DNA of 64,000 nucleotides from an uncultured Steroidobacter sp. (GTDB taxonomy: Bacteria; Pseudomonadota; Gammaproteobacteria; Steroidobacterales; Steroidobacteraceae), in the NCBI RefSeq assembly GCF_937958065.1, contig NZ_CALFXI010000064.1, positions 1 to 64,000 on the forward strand. Reading direction: 5' to 3'. Shown here one piece after another: positions 39,385 to 48,634 of this stretch. The translations under genes and the position numbers were made by a program. Numbering within the stretch: position 1 is the stretch's first letter; each line of letters begins with the position of its first letter. Below the pieces are notes generated by a model that was not told the origin of the DNA, did not search any database, and saw only the letters and a list, made by a program, of their open reading frames with translations.

Positions 39385-42308
39385 AATTTCTTTTCCAGGC
39401 GCATGTAGTACGTGCGCTGTTTCAGCTCGGCCTGGGAGGAGTCGAAGCCAGTCACGTCGCCGACATCGGCAAAGCTGGGTTGTTCGTCGAAGACGTTGAC
39501 CGCTCCCAGCCACAGCTTCAGGCCGTCCAGGCGTGACTCGCCACCATACAACGCACCGAAGTCCAGCGAGCCCTGCACGTCGAGCAAGGTCTGCGCTGCG
39601 ATGGTTCGACCGGTGCGCACACCGGCAACGGCATCGTCGTAGGAAGGGGTGTAGCGTGCGACCATGGCGGCTCCCAACGCACCGCGCCGCCACTTCAGCG
39701 ACAGGATGGCACGCCAGTCGAGAATGGAACCCAGCTCGCTCGCCAGGTCGACCCGTTCGACCGGCGCCTGGCCCGGCACATCGGTGGATTCGAACCGATC
39801 GAACCAGGTGGCTTGCAGCTCCGGCGTGAAGCGGCCGAATTCGGTGAGGAAATCCGCCCGGATGGCCAGATCGACACCGGCGGTGTCGACGCCACCGACA
39901 TTGATGCGCGACGAGTCGATGGATCGGAGCACGCCGGGTCGCCCCGCTTCGATGGGCTGATCGCGCACTATGCGATCTCTGAACAGCGCTTCGTTGGCAA
40001 GCATCAACTGCGGTGGCACCGAGACCACGCGATTCTTCATGTCGATCTGCCACCAGTCGACCGAGACATTCCAATTGAAGGCGGAGTCCGGACTGAACAC
40101 GACGCCAGCAGTGAATGATCGTGCGGTGACCGGATCCAGCTCGCTGTTACCGCCCAGCGTCAAGGTGATGGGTGCCACCTCGCCTCGTGCCGGATCCGTC
40201 ACGCGCGACATCGACAGGAGTCGCGGCAGATACAACTCGTATAGCGATGGCGGGCGGAAGCTGCTGCCGCCCGAGATCCGCACGCTGAAGTCACGATGCG
40301 GTTTCCAACTCAAGCCCACCTGTGAGCGCAGCACGCGACCCAACTCGCGGTAGTGGTCCCAACGGGTGCCGGCCGTGAGCGCCAGTTCGCGCAGAGCGGG
40401 CCAGGTCTTTTGCAATCTGTCGCTCACGAGCGGAACGCGCAGTTGCGCAAAGCCTGCCATGACGGTGCGTTCATGATTGAACGAGCCGGCCGCTTCGTTC
40501 GCGGCTCGCATGTTCTCCGAACGCCACTCGGCACCGAGCACGGCGCTCAGGGGACCCGCGGGCAAGGACCAGATCGGGCCCTCGACGAATCCCGTGAACT
40601 GCTGCCCCCCGGAGCTGAACTCATCCACGTCGTCCGGCAACAGCAAACTGTTCAGCAATGCCTCGCTGCCGATCGGGCCGGCCGAAAATGGATTCAGCGC
40701 CAGCGCCGGATCTGGATTGGCCAGCGCGCGCAGCGCCGCCGCAAGGTCCACGACGTTAGCGAGAGTCGTAGTCGCCTGCTCATCCGAGCGCAGTGCCGAC
40801 AGCTCCCAGTTCCAACGGCCCCAGTCGCCGTGCAGGGCCACCGCCCAACGCAGCCACTCCGATTCGACCGACTGCGACTGCGGCGGATACTCCGTGAGCA
40901 ATCGATTGACGATCACGGTGGTGCCGAAAGGGTTGTATGGATTGCCCGGGCTCAGCGCGCTCGGGCCTGGCACCGGCATGTTCGGCAGCAGCTGCGGCGC
41001 GAAGTAATAACTGGTGTCGCGATTCACATAGAGCAACTCACCGGTCGCCGTAACACGATCCGTCAGTCGCATCGTTCCGGTTGCTGTCACCGTCCGACGC
41101 GTCGCTTCTGGAACGATGCTCGAGTAACGCAGCAGACTCTCGAAATCCGGTTGGCCCGCCGTCGCGGAGAAATCGCTGCCCGCCGCCGGCACCGCCGCGA
41201 TCGGAGACGACAAGCCAGGCAGGTTGCCGCTCAGCGCACTGACATTGCCCGGACTGCTCACCAGCGAGCGACGATCCTGTCCGCCGTAGCGACGGAAGTC
41301 CTGATCGCGCCACAGACTGCGCTGCTCGCCGAGCAGGCCGCCGATGTCGAAGTAATCGAACACCACGGCGCCATGGAACCGATCGTTGTCCAAGCCGGCG
41401 GAGAGCGTGACTCGCTCCTGCTCCGCGCCACCATCCGCGCCCCCGTAACGCAGCTCCACGGTGGGCTTGGAAACTTTGTCACGTAACACGATATTGATCA
41501 CGCCGCCGATCGCATCGCTGCCATATGTGGCCGCGCCCGTGTCGAGCAGGAATTCGATGCGTTCCACCGCGGTGACGGGAATGGTGTTCAGATCGAATGC
41601 GCTCGACGACAGACTGTTGGCGCTGGGCAGGGCGCGCCGCCCGTTGATGAGGATCAGCGCCGTATCTGGACCCAGTCCACGCATCTCCGCATATTGCGCG
41701 CCGCTGGCTCGATAACCTTCCGGTCGCGAGTAGGCGCTTTGCGAAAGATAACGCAGCGCGTCCGGCAAGGTGGGCGCGCCGATCGCATCCAGATCGTCAC
41801 GTTCCATGATGACCACCGGCGACACCGACATGGTCAGGTCCCGGATCGGCCAGCCCAGCACCAGGATTTCCTCCGGCTCGAGCCGCGCCGGATGGAACTC
41901 GCTCGAATGCGGCGGCGTGCGGGCCTGGATATCGGCACCGGGCTCGACCGGCCGTTGCGACATCGGCTCGACCGCGACCATGTCGTCCTCGATCCAGCGC
42001 GAGCCGAGCTGCGATGCGCGCAGGATCACTCGCAATACCTGATCGACCGTGAGGCGGCCTTTCACCGGCCCGACCAGGGTGCGCTCCTCCGCATCGTTGG
42101 AGCTCAGATAGGCAACCACCAGACCGTCGGCCTGGCGACTCAGCTCATGCAGTGCCCTGAGTCGCGTCGTGCGTGGAATGTCGAATTCATATTGTTGCGA
42201 GCGGGCCGGCTCCGCCGCGGGGGCCGAGAAGGCGAGCATCAACAGCAGCGCCCCCAGCAGGCGTCCCGCTTCGCTACTCACATTCCGGCCGCGACATAAT
42301 TGAGTCAT
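39381..42308 (-). CDS. TonB-dependent outer-membrane receptor with N-terminal STN domain
   Basis: The protein has 975 residues from ATG 42306-42308. There is a signal peptide (GRLLGALLLMLAFSAPAAEP), a secretin/TonB STN domain (about 39-115), a Ton-box-like EEILVLG, the plug with ATYGSDAIGGVINIVL, and a barrel ending in aromatic Phe. STN domains normally signal to an anti-sigma factor, but no FecI/FecR pair lies nearby. It converges on the lasso cyclase gene with a 4-base overlap. Sphingomonad/caulobacter lasso loci often carry such receptors, so import of the peptide is plausible. Confidence 0.88.
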   Translation of the reverse strand: MTQLCRGRNVSSEAGRLLGALLLMLAFSAPAAEPARSQQYEFDIPRTTRLRALHELSRQADGLVVAYLSSNDAEERTLVGPVKGRLTVDQVLRVILRASQLGSRWIEDDMVAVEPMSQRPVEPGADIQARTPPHSSEFHPARLEPEEILVLGWPIRDLTMSVSPVVIMERDDLDAIGAPTLPDALRYLSQSAYSRPEGYRASGAQYAEMRGLGPDTALILINGRRALPSANSLSSSAFDLNTIPVTAVERIEFLLDTGAATYGSDAIGGVINIVLRDKVSKPTVELRYGGADGGAEQERVTLSAGLDNDRFHGAVVFDYFDIGGLLGEQRSLWRDQDFRRYGGQDRRSLVSSPGNVSALSGNLPGLSSPIAAVPAAGSDFSATAGQPDFESLLRYSSIVPEATRRTVTATGTMRLTDRVTATGELLYVNRDTSYYFAPQLLPNMPVPGPSALSPGNPYNPFGTTVIVNRLLTEYPPQSQSVESEWLRWAVALHGDWGRWNWELSALRSDEQATTTLANVVDLAAALRALANPDPALALNPFSAGPIGSEALLNSLLLPDDVDEFSSGGQQFTGFVEGPIWSLPAGPLSAVLGAEWRSENMRAANEAAGSFNHERTVMAGFAQLRVPLVSDRLQKTWPALRELALTAGTRWDHYRELGRVLRSQVGLSWKPHRDFSVRISGGSSFRPPSLYELYLPRLLSMSRVTDPARGEVAPITLTLGGNSELDPVTARSFTAGVVFSPDSAFNWNVSVDWWQIDMKNRVVSVPPQLMLANEALFRDRIVRDQPIEAGRPGVLRSIDSSRINVGGVDTAGVDLAIRADFLTEFGRFTPELQATWFDRFESTDVPGQAPVERVDLASELGSILDWRAILSLKWRRGALGAAMVARYTPSYDDAVAGVRTGRTIAAQTLLDVQGSLDFGALYGGESRLDGLKLWLGAVNVFDEQPSFADVGDVTGFDSSQAELKQRTYYMRLEKKF

Positions 42309-42473
42309 AGCAGGATGAGGTCGCCCGAACCGATCCGCTGGTCGTTGTTTACATCCGATATTGGGATACTGTGGCCAGTCATGCAACCTGAATTTTCAAG
42401 ACTAACGTTTCTTTTGCCCACGCGTCTCGCTCGATGCAGAGTTGTCGGGGCGCAGCAATCTAAAAATTTGTTT

Positions 42474-43619
42474 ATGCCACGACCTGGCCTCGCACTCACC
42501 GACCTGCCCACACCGGGACTGCTGCTCGATCGGCAACGCATGGATCGAAACATTGCGCGACTCAAACAGCACCTGGACCGACTCGGCGTCGCTCTGCGGC
42601 CGCATTTGAAAACTTCCAAGTCCATCGACATCGCGCGGCGCCTGATGAGCACGCCCGCCGGGCCCGCGACAGTGTCGACTTTGAAAGAAGCCGAAGAGTT
42701 TGCTGCCGCGGGAGTGCGCGACATCTTGTATGCAGTCGGCATCGCACCCGCCAAGCTGGAGCGGGCAATCGCGTTGCGAAAACGCGGCGTGGATCTGTCC
42801 ATCGTTGTCGACAACCTGGATCAGGCCCGAGCCGTGGCCGCAAAGTGTCGTGAGCTCGGCAGCGACATGCCCACACTGATCGAAATCGATTCCGACGGCC
42901 ACCGCGCCGGTATACAACCGGGCGATCCTCTCCTGGTCGAGATCGCCCGCACTCTGCATGCGGGCGGCGCCGATGCGCGCGGCATCATGACTCACGCCGG
43001 CGGCTCATATGATGCGCGCAGTGAAGCGCAGCTCGTGGCCGCGGCCGAACAAGAGCGGGCTGCCGCGGTCCGATGTGCCGAACAATTGCGGGCCGCAGGC
43101 TTCGCGGCGCCCGTGGTGAGCGTGGGTTCGACCCCGACCGCCCACTTCGCCCGCGACCTGACAGGCATCACCGAAGTGCGGGCCGGCGTGTTCGTGTTCT
43201 TCGATCTGGTGATGGCGGGCATCGGTGTCTGCACCATCGATGACATTGCCTTGAGCGTGCTGGCCAGCGTCATCGGACATCAGCCGGGCAAACATCAGAT
43301 CCTGGTCGATGCCGGCTGGATGGCGATGTCACGCGACCGCGGCACGGCCCATCAGCCCGTGGATCAATACTACGGGCTGGTCTGCGATCCCTCGGGCCGT
43401 CCCTATCCCGATCTCGTCATGCGCCAGGCGAACCAGGAACATGGCGTGCTGGAAATCCGCCCCGGCAGCTCGGCGCCGTTACCCGAACTGCCGGTGGGCT
43501 CGCTGGTGCGCATTCTGCCCAATCATGCGTGCGCTACGGCGGCACAACACACTCATTACGATGTGATCGCCGAAGACCAGGTCGTGGCCCGGTGGCCGCG
43601 CATTCCACCGGGCTGGTAA
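42474..43619 (+). CDS. D-serine dehydratase/D-threonine aldolase-like PLP enzyme
   Basis: The protein has 381 residues from ATG 42474. It is an alanine-racemase-fold (type III) PLP enzyme. The N-terminus has LPTPGLLLDRQRMDRNI, and the PLP lysine is Lys46 in RPHLKTSKS, where most members read RPHxKTHK. The C-terminal zinc ligands of eukaryotic-type D-serine dehydratase are present as His and Cys in PNHACATAAQH. Expected substrates are D-serine, D-threonine or 3-hydroxy-D-amino acids. It is divergent from the TonB-dependent receptor (165-base gap) and convergent with the ThDP oxidase. Confidence 0.85.
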   Translation: MPRPGLALTDLPTPGLLLDRQRMDRNIARLKQHLDRLGVALRPHLKTSKSIDIARRLMSTPAGPATVSTLKEAEEFAAAGVRDILYAVGIAPAKLERAIALRKRGVDLSIVVDNLDQARAVAAKCRELGSDMPTLIEIDSDGHRAGIQPGDPLLVEIARTLHAGGADARGIMTHAGGSYDARSEAQLVAAAEQERAAAVRCAEQLRAAGFAAPVVSVGSTPTAHFARDLTGITEVRAGVFVFFDLVMAGIGVCTIDDIALSVLASVIGHQPGKHQILVDAGWMAMSRDRGTAHQPVDQYYGLVCDPSGRPYPDLVMRQANQEHGVLEIRPGSSAPLPELPVGSLVRILPNHACATAAQHTHYDVIAEDQVVARWPRIPPGW

Positions 43620-43626
43620 GCAACCC

Positions 43627-45384
43627 TTACGACTGCAACATGCTGCGAGAGGGCTGCTGTCCCAGAGACTGGCGAATCTCATGCGCGCCCGGCGTGCCCT
43701 GCGCGAGCGCCTTCTCCATGTTCTCCGCATATTTTTCGATGCGCTTGGGCGGCAGCAGCGGCTCGTTCGGGTCCACGGTCATTTCGACCAGCGCCGGACC
43801 GGGTTGTGACAGCGCCTGATCGAGCACATAGCCGCAGTCCTCGGGCAAGACCACTCGATAACCCTTGATGCCCATCGCCGTGGCGACCGCGGCGAAGTCG
43901 ATGGGCTGCAAGTCGCATTCGTATTCGGGGTTGCCGAGGAACATCATCTGCTCCCACTTGATCTGGCCGAGCGAGTTGTTCTTGATCACGATGACCTTGA
44001 TCGACAGGCCATAACGCACGATGGTGGCCAGCTCCGCCAGCAACATGCTCAAGCCGCCGTCACCGACGAATGCGACGACTTGTCGTCCCGGATGGATCAG
44101 CGCCGCCGCGATGGCATACGGGACGGCGCAACCCATCGAGGCCATCATTCCGGAGCCGAAGAATATCTGCTCGCCGACTGCGTCGATGTAGCGCGCGCAC
44201 AGGCCGGTATTGTGGCCCGAGTCCCACGCGACGATGGCATCGTCGGCCAGCCGCTCGCTCACTTCGAGAGCGGCGCGGCCAGGCTTCATCGGGCTCTGGT
44301 CCGTCATTGCCGATTCCCGCAGCACACGCCGCCATTCTTTCATCCGCTCCTGAGCACGCTGCAGGAATTCGCGCGACTCCTTTCGCCGCAGCTTCGCGTT
44401 GAGGATCTCCAACACTGCTCGCGAGTCGCCCACCAGTCCAACCTCTGCGGGCGCCCGCAAACCGATGCGAGCAGCATCGCAGTCGATCTGTACGACTCGC
44501 GCCTGGCCCGGCTTGGGGTAGTACTCGATATATGGAAACGTCGAGCCGACGATCAGCAGCGCGTCACACTCCTCCATGGCCTCGTGCGAAGGACGCGTGC
44601 CGAGCAATCCGATGCCTCCAGTCGTGAGCGGATGCGTGTCCGGCACCACGGCCTTGCCAAGCAAGGCCTTGATGATTGGCGCGCCCAGGAGATCGGCAGT
44701 ACGAAGCAGCTCGTCCTGCGCGCCAGCCGCACCTCGACCGGCAAGGATCGCGACCCTCGATGCCGAGTTCAGCAACTCCGCCGCCTGCTCCACTTGCTCG
44801 AGCTGCGGCAGCTGCAAACCTTCAGCAGCGACCACGGACGTGTGATGCGGTTCATTGCGCGTGGACGCGCCCGCCTCCTCCAGCTTCTCCTCTTGCACAT
44901 CGGTGGGAATCGAGAGATGCGCAACACCACGCTTCGACAGAGCTGCGCGACAGGCAAGCGTCACGACGTTCTCCACGTGCGCCGCACTCATCACGCGCGT
45001 GCTGTAAACCGAAACGTCGGCAAACAGGCGCGATTGATCCACGTCCTGCTGCGTGAACGTGTCGATGAGATCGTGATAAGGCAAGCCGGTGATTGCGACC
45101 ACGGCGGCGCCATCTCCCTTGGCGTCATACAGGCCGTTGAGCAGATGCACGCCGCCGGGACCGCTGGTCGCGAGACAACAGCCCAGTCGCCCGGTGAGCT
45201 TCGCGTGCGCAGTCGCCATGAACGCTGCCGACTCTTCATGACGCACCTGGATGAAACGCACCTTGTCGTGGTTCGTGCGGATCGCCTCCATGATGCCGTT
45301 GATGCCATCGCCGGGCAGCCCATAGATGGTGTCCACACCACAGCGCGCCAGGGTCCGGATCAGCAGGTCGGCGGCGTTGCTCAT
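43627..45384 (-). CDS. ThDP-dependent pyruvate oxidase/dehydrogenase (PoxB-like)
   Basis: The protein has 585 residues with the three-domain acetolactate synthase plan. The ThDP activation Glu is in RHEESAAFMA. The GDG-N26-NN magnesium/ThDP motif is GDGGLSMLLAELATIV followed by VIVIKNNSLGQIKWEQ. Length and sequence fit pyruvate:ubiquinone oxidase (PoxB, 572 residues in E. coli) more than acetolactate synthase, because no small subunit gene is adjacent. The C-terminus extends beyond RIEKYAENMEKALAQ and could form the membrane-binding helix. The substrate is inferred. Confidence 0.86.
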   Translation of the reverse strand: MSNAADLLIRTLARCGVDTIYGLPGDGINGIMEAIRTNHDKVRFIQVRHEESAAFMATAHAKLTGRLGCCLATSGPGGVHLLNGLYDAKGDGAAVVAITGLPYHDLIDTFTQQDVDQSRLFADVSVYSTRVMSAAHVENVVTLACRAALSKRGVAHLSIPTDVQEEKLEEAGASTRNEPHHTSVVAAEGLQLPQLEQVEQAAELLNSASRVAILAGRGAAGAQDELLRTADLLGAPIIKALLGKAVVPDTHPLTTGGIGLLGTRPSHEAMEECDALLIVGSTFPYIEYYPKPGQARVVQIDCDAARIGLRAPAEVGLVGDSRAVLEILNAKLRRKESREFLQRAQERMKEWRRVLRESAMTDQSPMKPGRAALEVSERLADDAIVAWDSGHNTGLCARYIDAVGEQIFFGSGMMASMGCAVPYAIAAALIHPGRQVVAFVGDGGLSMLLAELATIVRYGLSIKVIVIKNNSLGQIKWEQMMFLGNPEYECDLQPIDFAAVATAMGIKGYRVVLPEDCGYVLDQALSQPGPALVEMTVDPNEPLLPPKRIEKYAENMEKALAQGTPGAHEIRQSLGQQPSRSMLQS

Positions 45385-45524
45385 GACGATTCTCCTTCGG
45401 CTCGTCTGTCAGCAATGCACGAGTCGACGCGCTTTGTTCCCGGGAAAAAACGCAGTCGGCAAACAGGCAGGAACATGGTCATCGGGGATGCGTTGCCCAC
45501 GTATAGCGAGCACGCGGAGCCACC

Positions 45525-46334
45525 ATGAGCGCCAATCCGACCGATGTTCAACGTCCCCTGGCATTAGTGACCGGCGCTTCGACCGGCATCGGCTTCGAGC
45601 TGGCCCGCAAGCTGGCGGAGCGGGGCTATGACCTGATGATGGTGGCCGAGGACGCCGAGAAGCTCAACGAAGCGGCCGACCTGGTGTCCGAAATCGACGA
45701 TCTCACGCAGGTGGAAGTCGTACAGGCCGACCTGTCGCAACGTGAGGGCGTCCGCAAAGTCTATGACAGTGTCCGTGCGCTGCATCGTCCCGTCGAGCTG
45801 CTGGCTGCCAATGCCGGCGTGGGCGTTTATGGCGGCTTCTCCGACGAGACCGACCTGGAAGAAGAGATCGCACTGATCAACTTGAACGTCACTTCACAGG
45901 TGCACCTGATCAAGCTGATCTCGCGCGACATGCTCGAACGAGGCGGCGGCGACATCTTGATCACGTCGTCCGTCGCCGGCGTGTTGCCGGGGCCACGCAT
46001 GGCCGTGTACGCGGCGAGCAAAGCGTTCCTGCGCTCGTTCGGACAGGCCATTCGCAACGAGCTCGAGGACAAGGGCGTCAACGTCACCGTCCTCATGCCC
46101 GGCCCCACCGACACTGAGTTCTTCGAGCGCGCGCACATGGAAGATACGGTCGTAGGCGAGTCAGCCAAACAGGATCCGGCGGAAGTCGCCGAGGCCGCGA
46201 TCCAGGCGCTGAACGAACACGCCGATCACGTCGTACCGGGCGTGAAGAACAAGATGCAGGTGAGCGCCGCGAAGCTCATGAGCGACGAGACCAGGGCTCG
46301 CGTGCACGGCAAGCAAACCGAGCGCAAGCACTGA
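45525..46334 (+). CDS. SDR family oxidoreductase
   Basis: The protein has 269 residues. It is a classical SDR with the VTGASTGIGFELARKLAERG dinucleotide motif, ANAGVGVYG, Ser in TSSVAG and Tyr-x3-Lys in AVYAASKAFL. The C-terminus is charged (KNKMQVSAAKLMSDETRARV) and resembles SDRs annotated as DltE-like. It is divergent from the PoxB-like gene and 4 bases before the convergent hypothetical membrane protein. Its substrate is unknown. Confidence 0.88.
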   Translation: MSANPTDVQRPLALVTGASTGIGFELARKLAERGYDLMMVAEDAEKLNEAADLVSEIDDLTQVEVVQADLSQREGVRKVYDSVRALHRPVELLAANAGVGVYGGFSDETDLEEEIALINLNVTSQVHLIKLISRDMLERGGGDILITSSVAGVLPGPRMAVYAASKAFLRSFGQAIRNELEDKGVNVTVLMPGPTDTEFFERAHMEDTVVGESAKQDPAEVAEAAIQALNEHADHVVPGVKNKMQVSAAKLMSDETRARVHGKQTERKH

Positions 46335-46338
46335 GCAG

Positions 46339-46800
46339 TCATCGCTGGCTGTCGCGAGTGATGGCCGCGATGGCCAAGCCGGCGGCGAACGCCGCGTACA
46401 CTGCGACCAATCCCTTCGGGCTCACGTGTTTCTTGAAGCCCGGACGAAAGCGACGCGGCGTCAGATGGTAGTCGACGACGTAAGCGGTGGTGGCGCTGAT
46501 CGCCGCTTCAGCGCAATGTCGTAGCGGCGGCTTCCGGCGCCGGCTGCCGCCGAAAACACTCTCGTGCAGCACGGCCCAGAAAATCGACGTGGCGTGATGA
46601 ATCACATAGCCCGCCGCCGTGTGACGCAGCGTTGCCTCCCGGGTATGAGCTTCCGACTCACCCCAAAGCCACTGACTCGGCCCATTCAAGCCGCCGGCCG
46701 CGCTACCCTCGTGCAATCTGCTGCACGCCATCAGCATCGCGGCTGAAGCCACACTCGCCGCGCTTCCGGAAACGACAGCGTCGCTCGCCACTTGCTTCAT
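46339..46800 (-). CDS. Hypothetical inner-membrane protein
   Basis: The protein has 153 residues from ATG 46798-46800. A longer frame reaches 46872 but begins with arginine-rich sequence that overlaps the next gene's promoter. It has hydrophobic segments near the N-terminus (SAASVASAAMLMA), in the middle (GYVIHHATSIFWAVLHESVF) and at the C-terminus (GLVAVYAAFAAGLAIAAI). The central IHHATSIFWAVLHE, with two histidines and a glutamate, suggests a conserved family in environmental proteobacteria, but I cannot name it. Confidence 0.6.
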   Translation of the reverse strand: MKQVASDAVVSGSAASVASAAMLMACSRLHEGSAAGGLNGPSQWLWGESEAHTREATLRHTAAGYVIHHATSIFWAVLHESVFGGSRRRKPPLRHCAEAAISATTAYVVDYHLTPRRFRPGFKKHVSPKGLVAVYAAFAAGLAIAAITRDSQR

Positions 46801-46913
46801 GATGTAACGTGACGGCTTGCGCCACCGCGCGAGCCGTCGAATCCTGGAACGAGGAGGAACCTTGCCAAACATCGACAGTTGAACCTCGCAAGCAGGTTCC
46901 GGGTTCCGTACTC

Positions 46914-48182
46914 ATGGTCATCCTCATCACCGGCGCCACAGGATTCATCGGACGCCGACTGACCGGAACGCTGCGCGCGGCCGGACACCGGGTCATTACT
47001 GTCAGCCGTCACACCAGCGCAGCTGACGCGATCGCCGCCGACTTCACCCGGGATCTGAACCCATCGGCGTGGGCACCTCGGCTCGCCGGCGTCGATGTCG
47101 TCGTCAACGCAGTCGGTATTCTTCGCGAGCACGGCACTCAGACGTTCGAGAACATCCACACACGGGCGCCGCAGGCGCTGTTCGCCGCATGCGCCGAGGC
47201 AGGCGTGCAGAAGGTCGTGCAAATCTCCGCGCTCGGCGCCGACCGCGGCAATACCGGATATTTCACGAGCAAGCATGCGGCGGATGAGTTTCTATCGTCG
47301 CTGCCGGTCCGCTGGGTCATCGTTCAACCCTCGCTCGTATTCGGCGCAGGCGGCGCGAGCGCGACGTTGTTCACATTGCTCGCCAGCCTGCCCGTCATTC
47401 CTTTGCCCGGTGGCGGACGCCAGCAGGTTCAGCCGATTCACATCGATGATGCCGTCGCCGCGCTCAGGGAAATCATCGAAAGACCTGAAATGGATCGCCG
47501 GCGCGTCGCGCTGGTCGGGCCCGAAGCCCTCGGCCTGAAAGAGTTTCTGCAACGTTTACGCGCCCGGCTACAATTGCCGCGCGCAAGGCTCATCAGCATT
47601 CCCAACGGGATCATGCGGGCGTCAGCCGCGGTCGCGGAGCACTTGCCTGGTTCGCTACTGGATCGAGAAACATTGTCCATGCTCAACGCCGGCAACACGG
47701 CCTCCTCGGACGACACGCAAAAGTTGCTTGGCGGCCCGCCACGGCCCACTGAACGACTGATCAGCGATGAGCAACGCGACGCGCTGCTGCTTGCAGCTCA
47801 GATGGCCTGGTTGCTGCCGCTGCTCAGATTCAGCATCGCGCTGGTCTGGATCTGGACAGGCATCGTTTCGCTCGGCTTGTACCCGACCCAGGACAGCTAC
47901 GAATTGCTCGCCCGCGTCGGCATCACCGGCGCGCTCGCTCCAGTGATGCTGTATGGCGCCGCCGTGCTCGATCTGCTGGTCGGCGTCGGCACCCTGGTCC
48001 TTCGGCGGCGGCGTTGGCTGTGGCTGCTGCAGCTGGCCGTCATCGGCGGTTACACCCTGATCATCACTTTCAAGCTGCCGGAGTTCTGGCTGCATCCCTA
48101 CGGGCCGCTGAGCAAGAATCTGGTGATGCTCGCCGCCATTTATCTGCTGTACACGCTGGAAGGGCGTCGATGGAATACCTGA
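46914..48182 (+). CDS. NAD(P)-binding SDR fused to a DoxX-like membrane domain
   Basis: The protein has 422 residues from ATG 46914. An N-terminal extended/atypical SDR (NmrA-like) opens with VILITGATGFIGRRLTGTLR. Its family motifs include VDVVVNAVGILREHGTQTF, and it runs to about residue 290. A C-terminal DoxX-like domain of four membrane helices follows (SIALVWIWTGIVSLG, VMLYGAAVLDLLVG, WLLQLAVIGGYTLII, LVMLAAIYLLYTL). Fusions of this type (PF13460-PF13781) occur widely in gamma- and betaproteobacteria. It overlaps the DUF2269 gene by 13 bases. Confidence 0.86.
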   Translation: MVILITGATGFIGRRLTGTLRAAGHRVITVSRHTSAADAIAADFTRDLNPSAWAPRLAGVDVVVNAVGILREHGTQTFENIHTRAPQALFAACAEAGVQKVVQISALGADRGNTGYFTSKHAADEFLSSLPVRWVIVQPSLVFGAGGASATLFTLLASLPVIPLPGGGRQQVQPIHIDDAVAALREIIERPEMDRRRVALVGPEALGLKEFLQRLRARLQLPRARLISIPNGIMRASAAVAEHLPGSLLDRETLSMLNAGNTASSDDTQKLLGGPPRPTERLISDEQRDALLLAAQMAWLLPLLRFSIALVWIWTGIVSLGLYPTQDSYELLARVGITGALAPVMLYGAAVLDLLVGVGTLVLRRRRWLWLLQLAVIGGYTLIITFKLPEFWLHPYGPLSKNLVMLAAIYLLYTLEGRRWNT

Positions 48183-48634
48183 TCGTCAAATGGCTGCACA
48201 TCCTGTCCTCGACGGTGCTGTTCGGGACCGGGCTGGGCTCGGCGTTCTATATGTTCTTCACCAGTCTGACGCGCGATGCTCGCGTCATCGCCACGGTCGT
48301 ACGCTACGTGGTGATCGCGGATTTCGCCTTCACCACGCCGACCATCATCCTGCAACCTCTCACCGGCCTGTACCTGATCCATCTCGCCGGCTTTCCGCTA
48401 TCGAGCACCTGGATCGTCGTTTCCATCGCTTTGTATTTTCTCGCCGGTGCGGCCTGGCTCCCGGTCGTGTGGATGCAGATCAAGATGCGGGACATGGCTG
48501 ACGCGGCGGCGGCCAGCGGCACGCAGCTGCCCGAGCGGTACTGGTATTTCCTGAAGTGGTGGGTCGCGCTGGGTATCGTCGCGTTCGCGGCGTTGGTGGT
48601 CGTTTTCTATTTGATGGTGGCCAAGCCGGCCTGA
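48170..48634 (+). CDS. DUF2269 membrane protein
   Basis: The protein has 154 residues from ATG 48170, overlapping the end of the SDR-DoxX gene by 13 bases. It has four membrane helices: LHILSSTVLFGTGLGSAFYM, FAFTTPTIILQPLTGLYLIH, WIVVSIALYFLAGAAWLPVV and ALGIVAFAALVVVFYLMVAK. This is the DUF2269 pattern (predicted integral membrane protein with an N-terminal LHxxSS motif). Its overlap with the SDR-DoxX gene is a recurrent pairing in proteobacteria. Its role is unknown, possibly in membrane redox chemistry. Confidence 0.85.
   Translation: MEYLIVKWLHILSSTVLFGTGLGSAFYMFFTSLTRDARVIATVVRYVVIADFAFTTPTIILQPLTGLYLIHLAGFPLSSTWIVVSIALYFLAGAAWLPVVWMQIKMRDMADAAAASGTQLPERYWYFLKWWVALGIVAFAALVVVFYLMVAKPA

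Noticed and set aside
39381..42308. FecIR-type surface signalling system
   Set aside because: The STN domain fits, but no sigma or anti-sigma gene is present nearby.
43627..45384. Acetolactate synthase large subunit
   Set aside because: No small subunit gene is adjacent, and length and C-terminus fit pyruvate oxidase better.
37469..46800. A hidden lasso B protein (leader peptidase)
   Set aside because: All frames near the locus were read for a transglutaminase Cys-His-Asp protease or RRE-like domain; the only sizeable genes are the receptor, PLP enzyme, ThDP enzyme, SDR and a small membrane protein.
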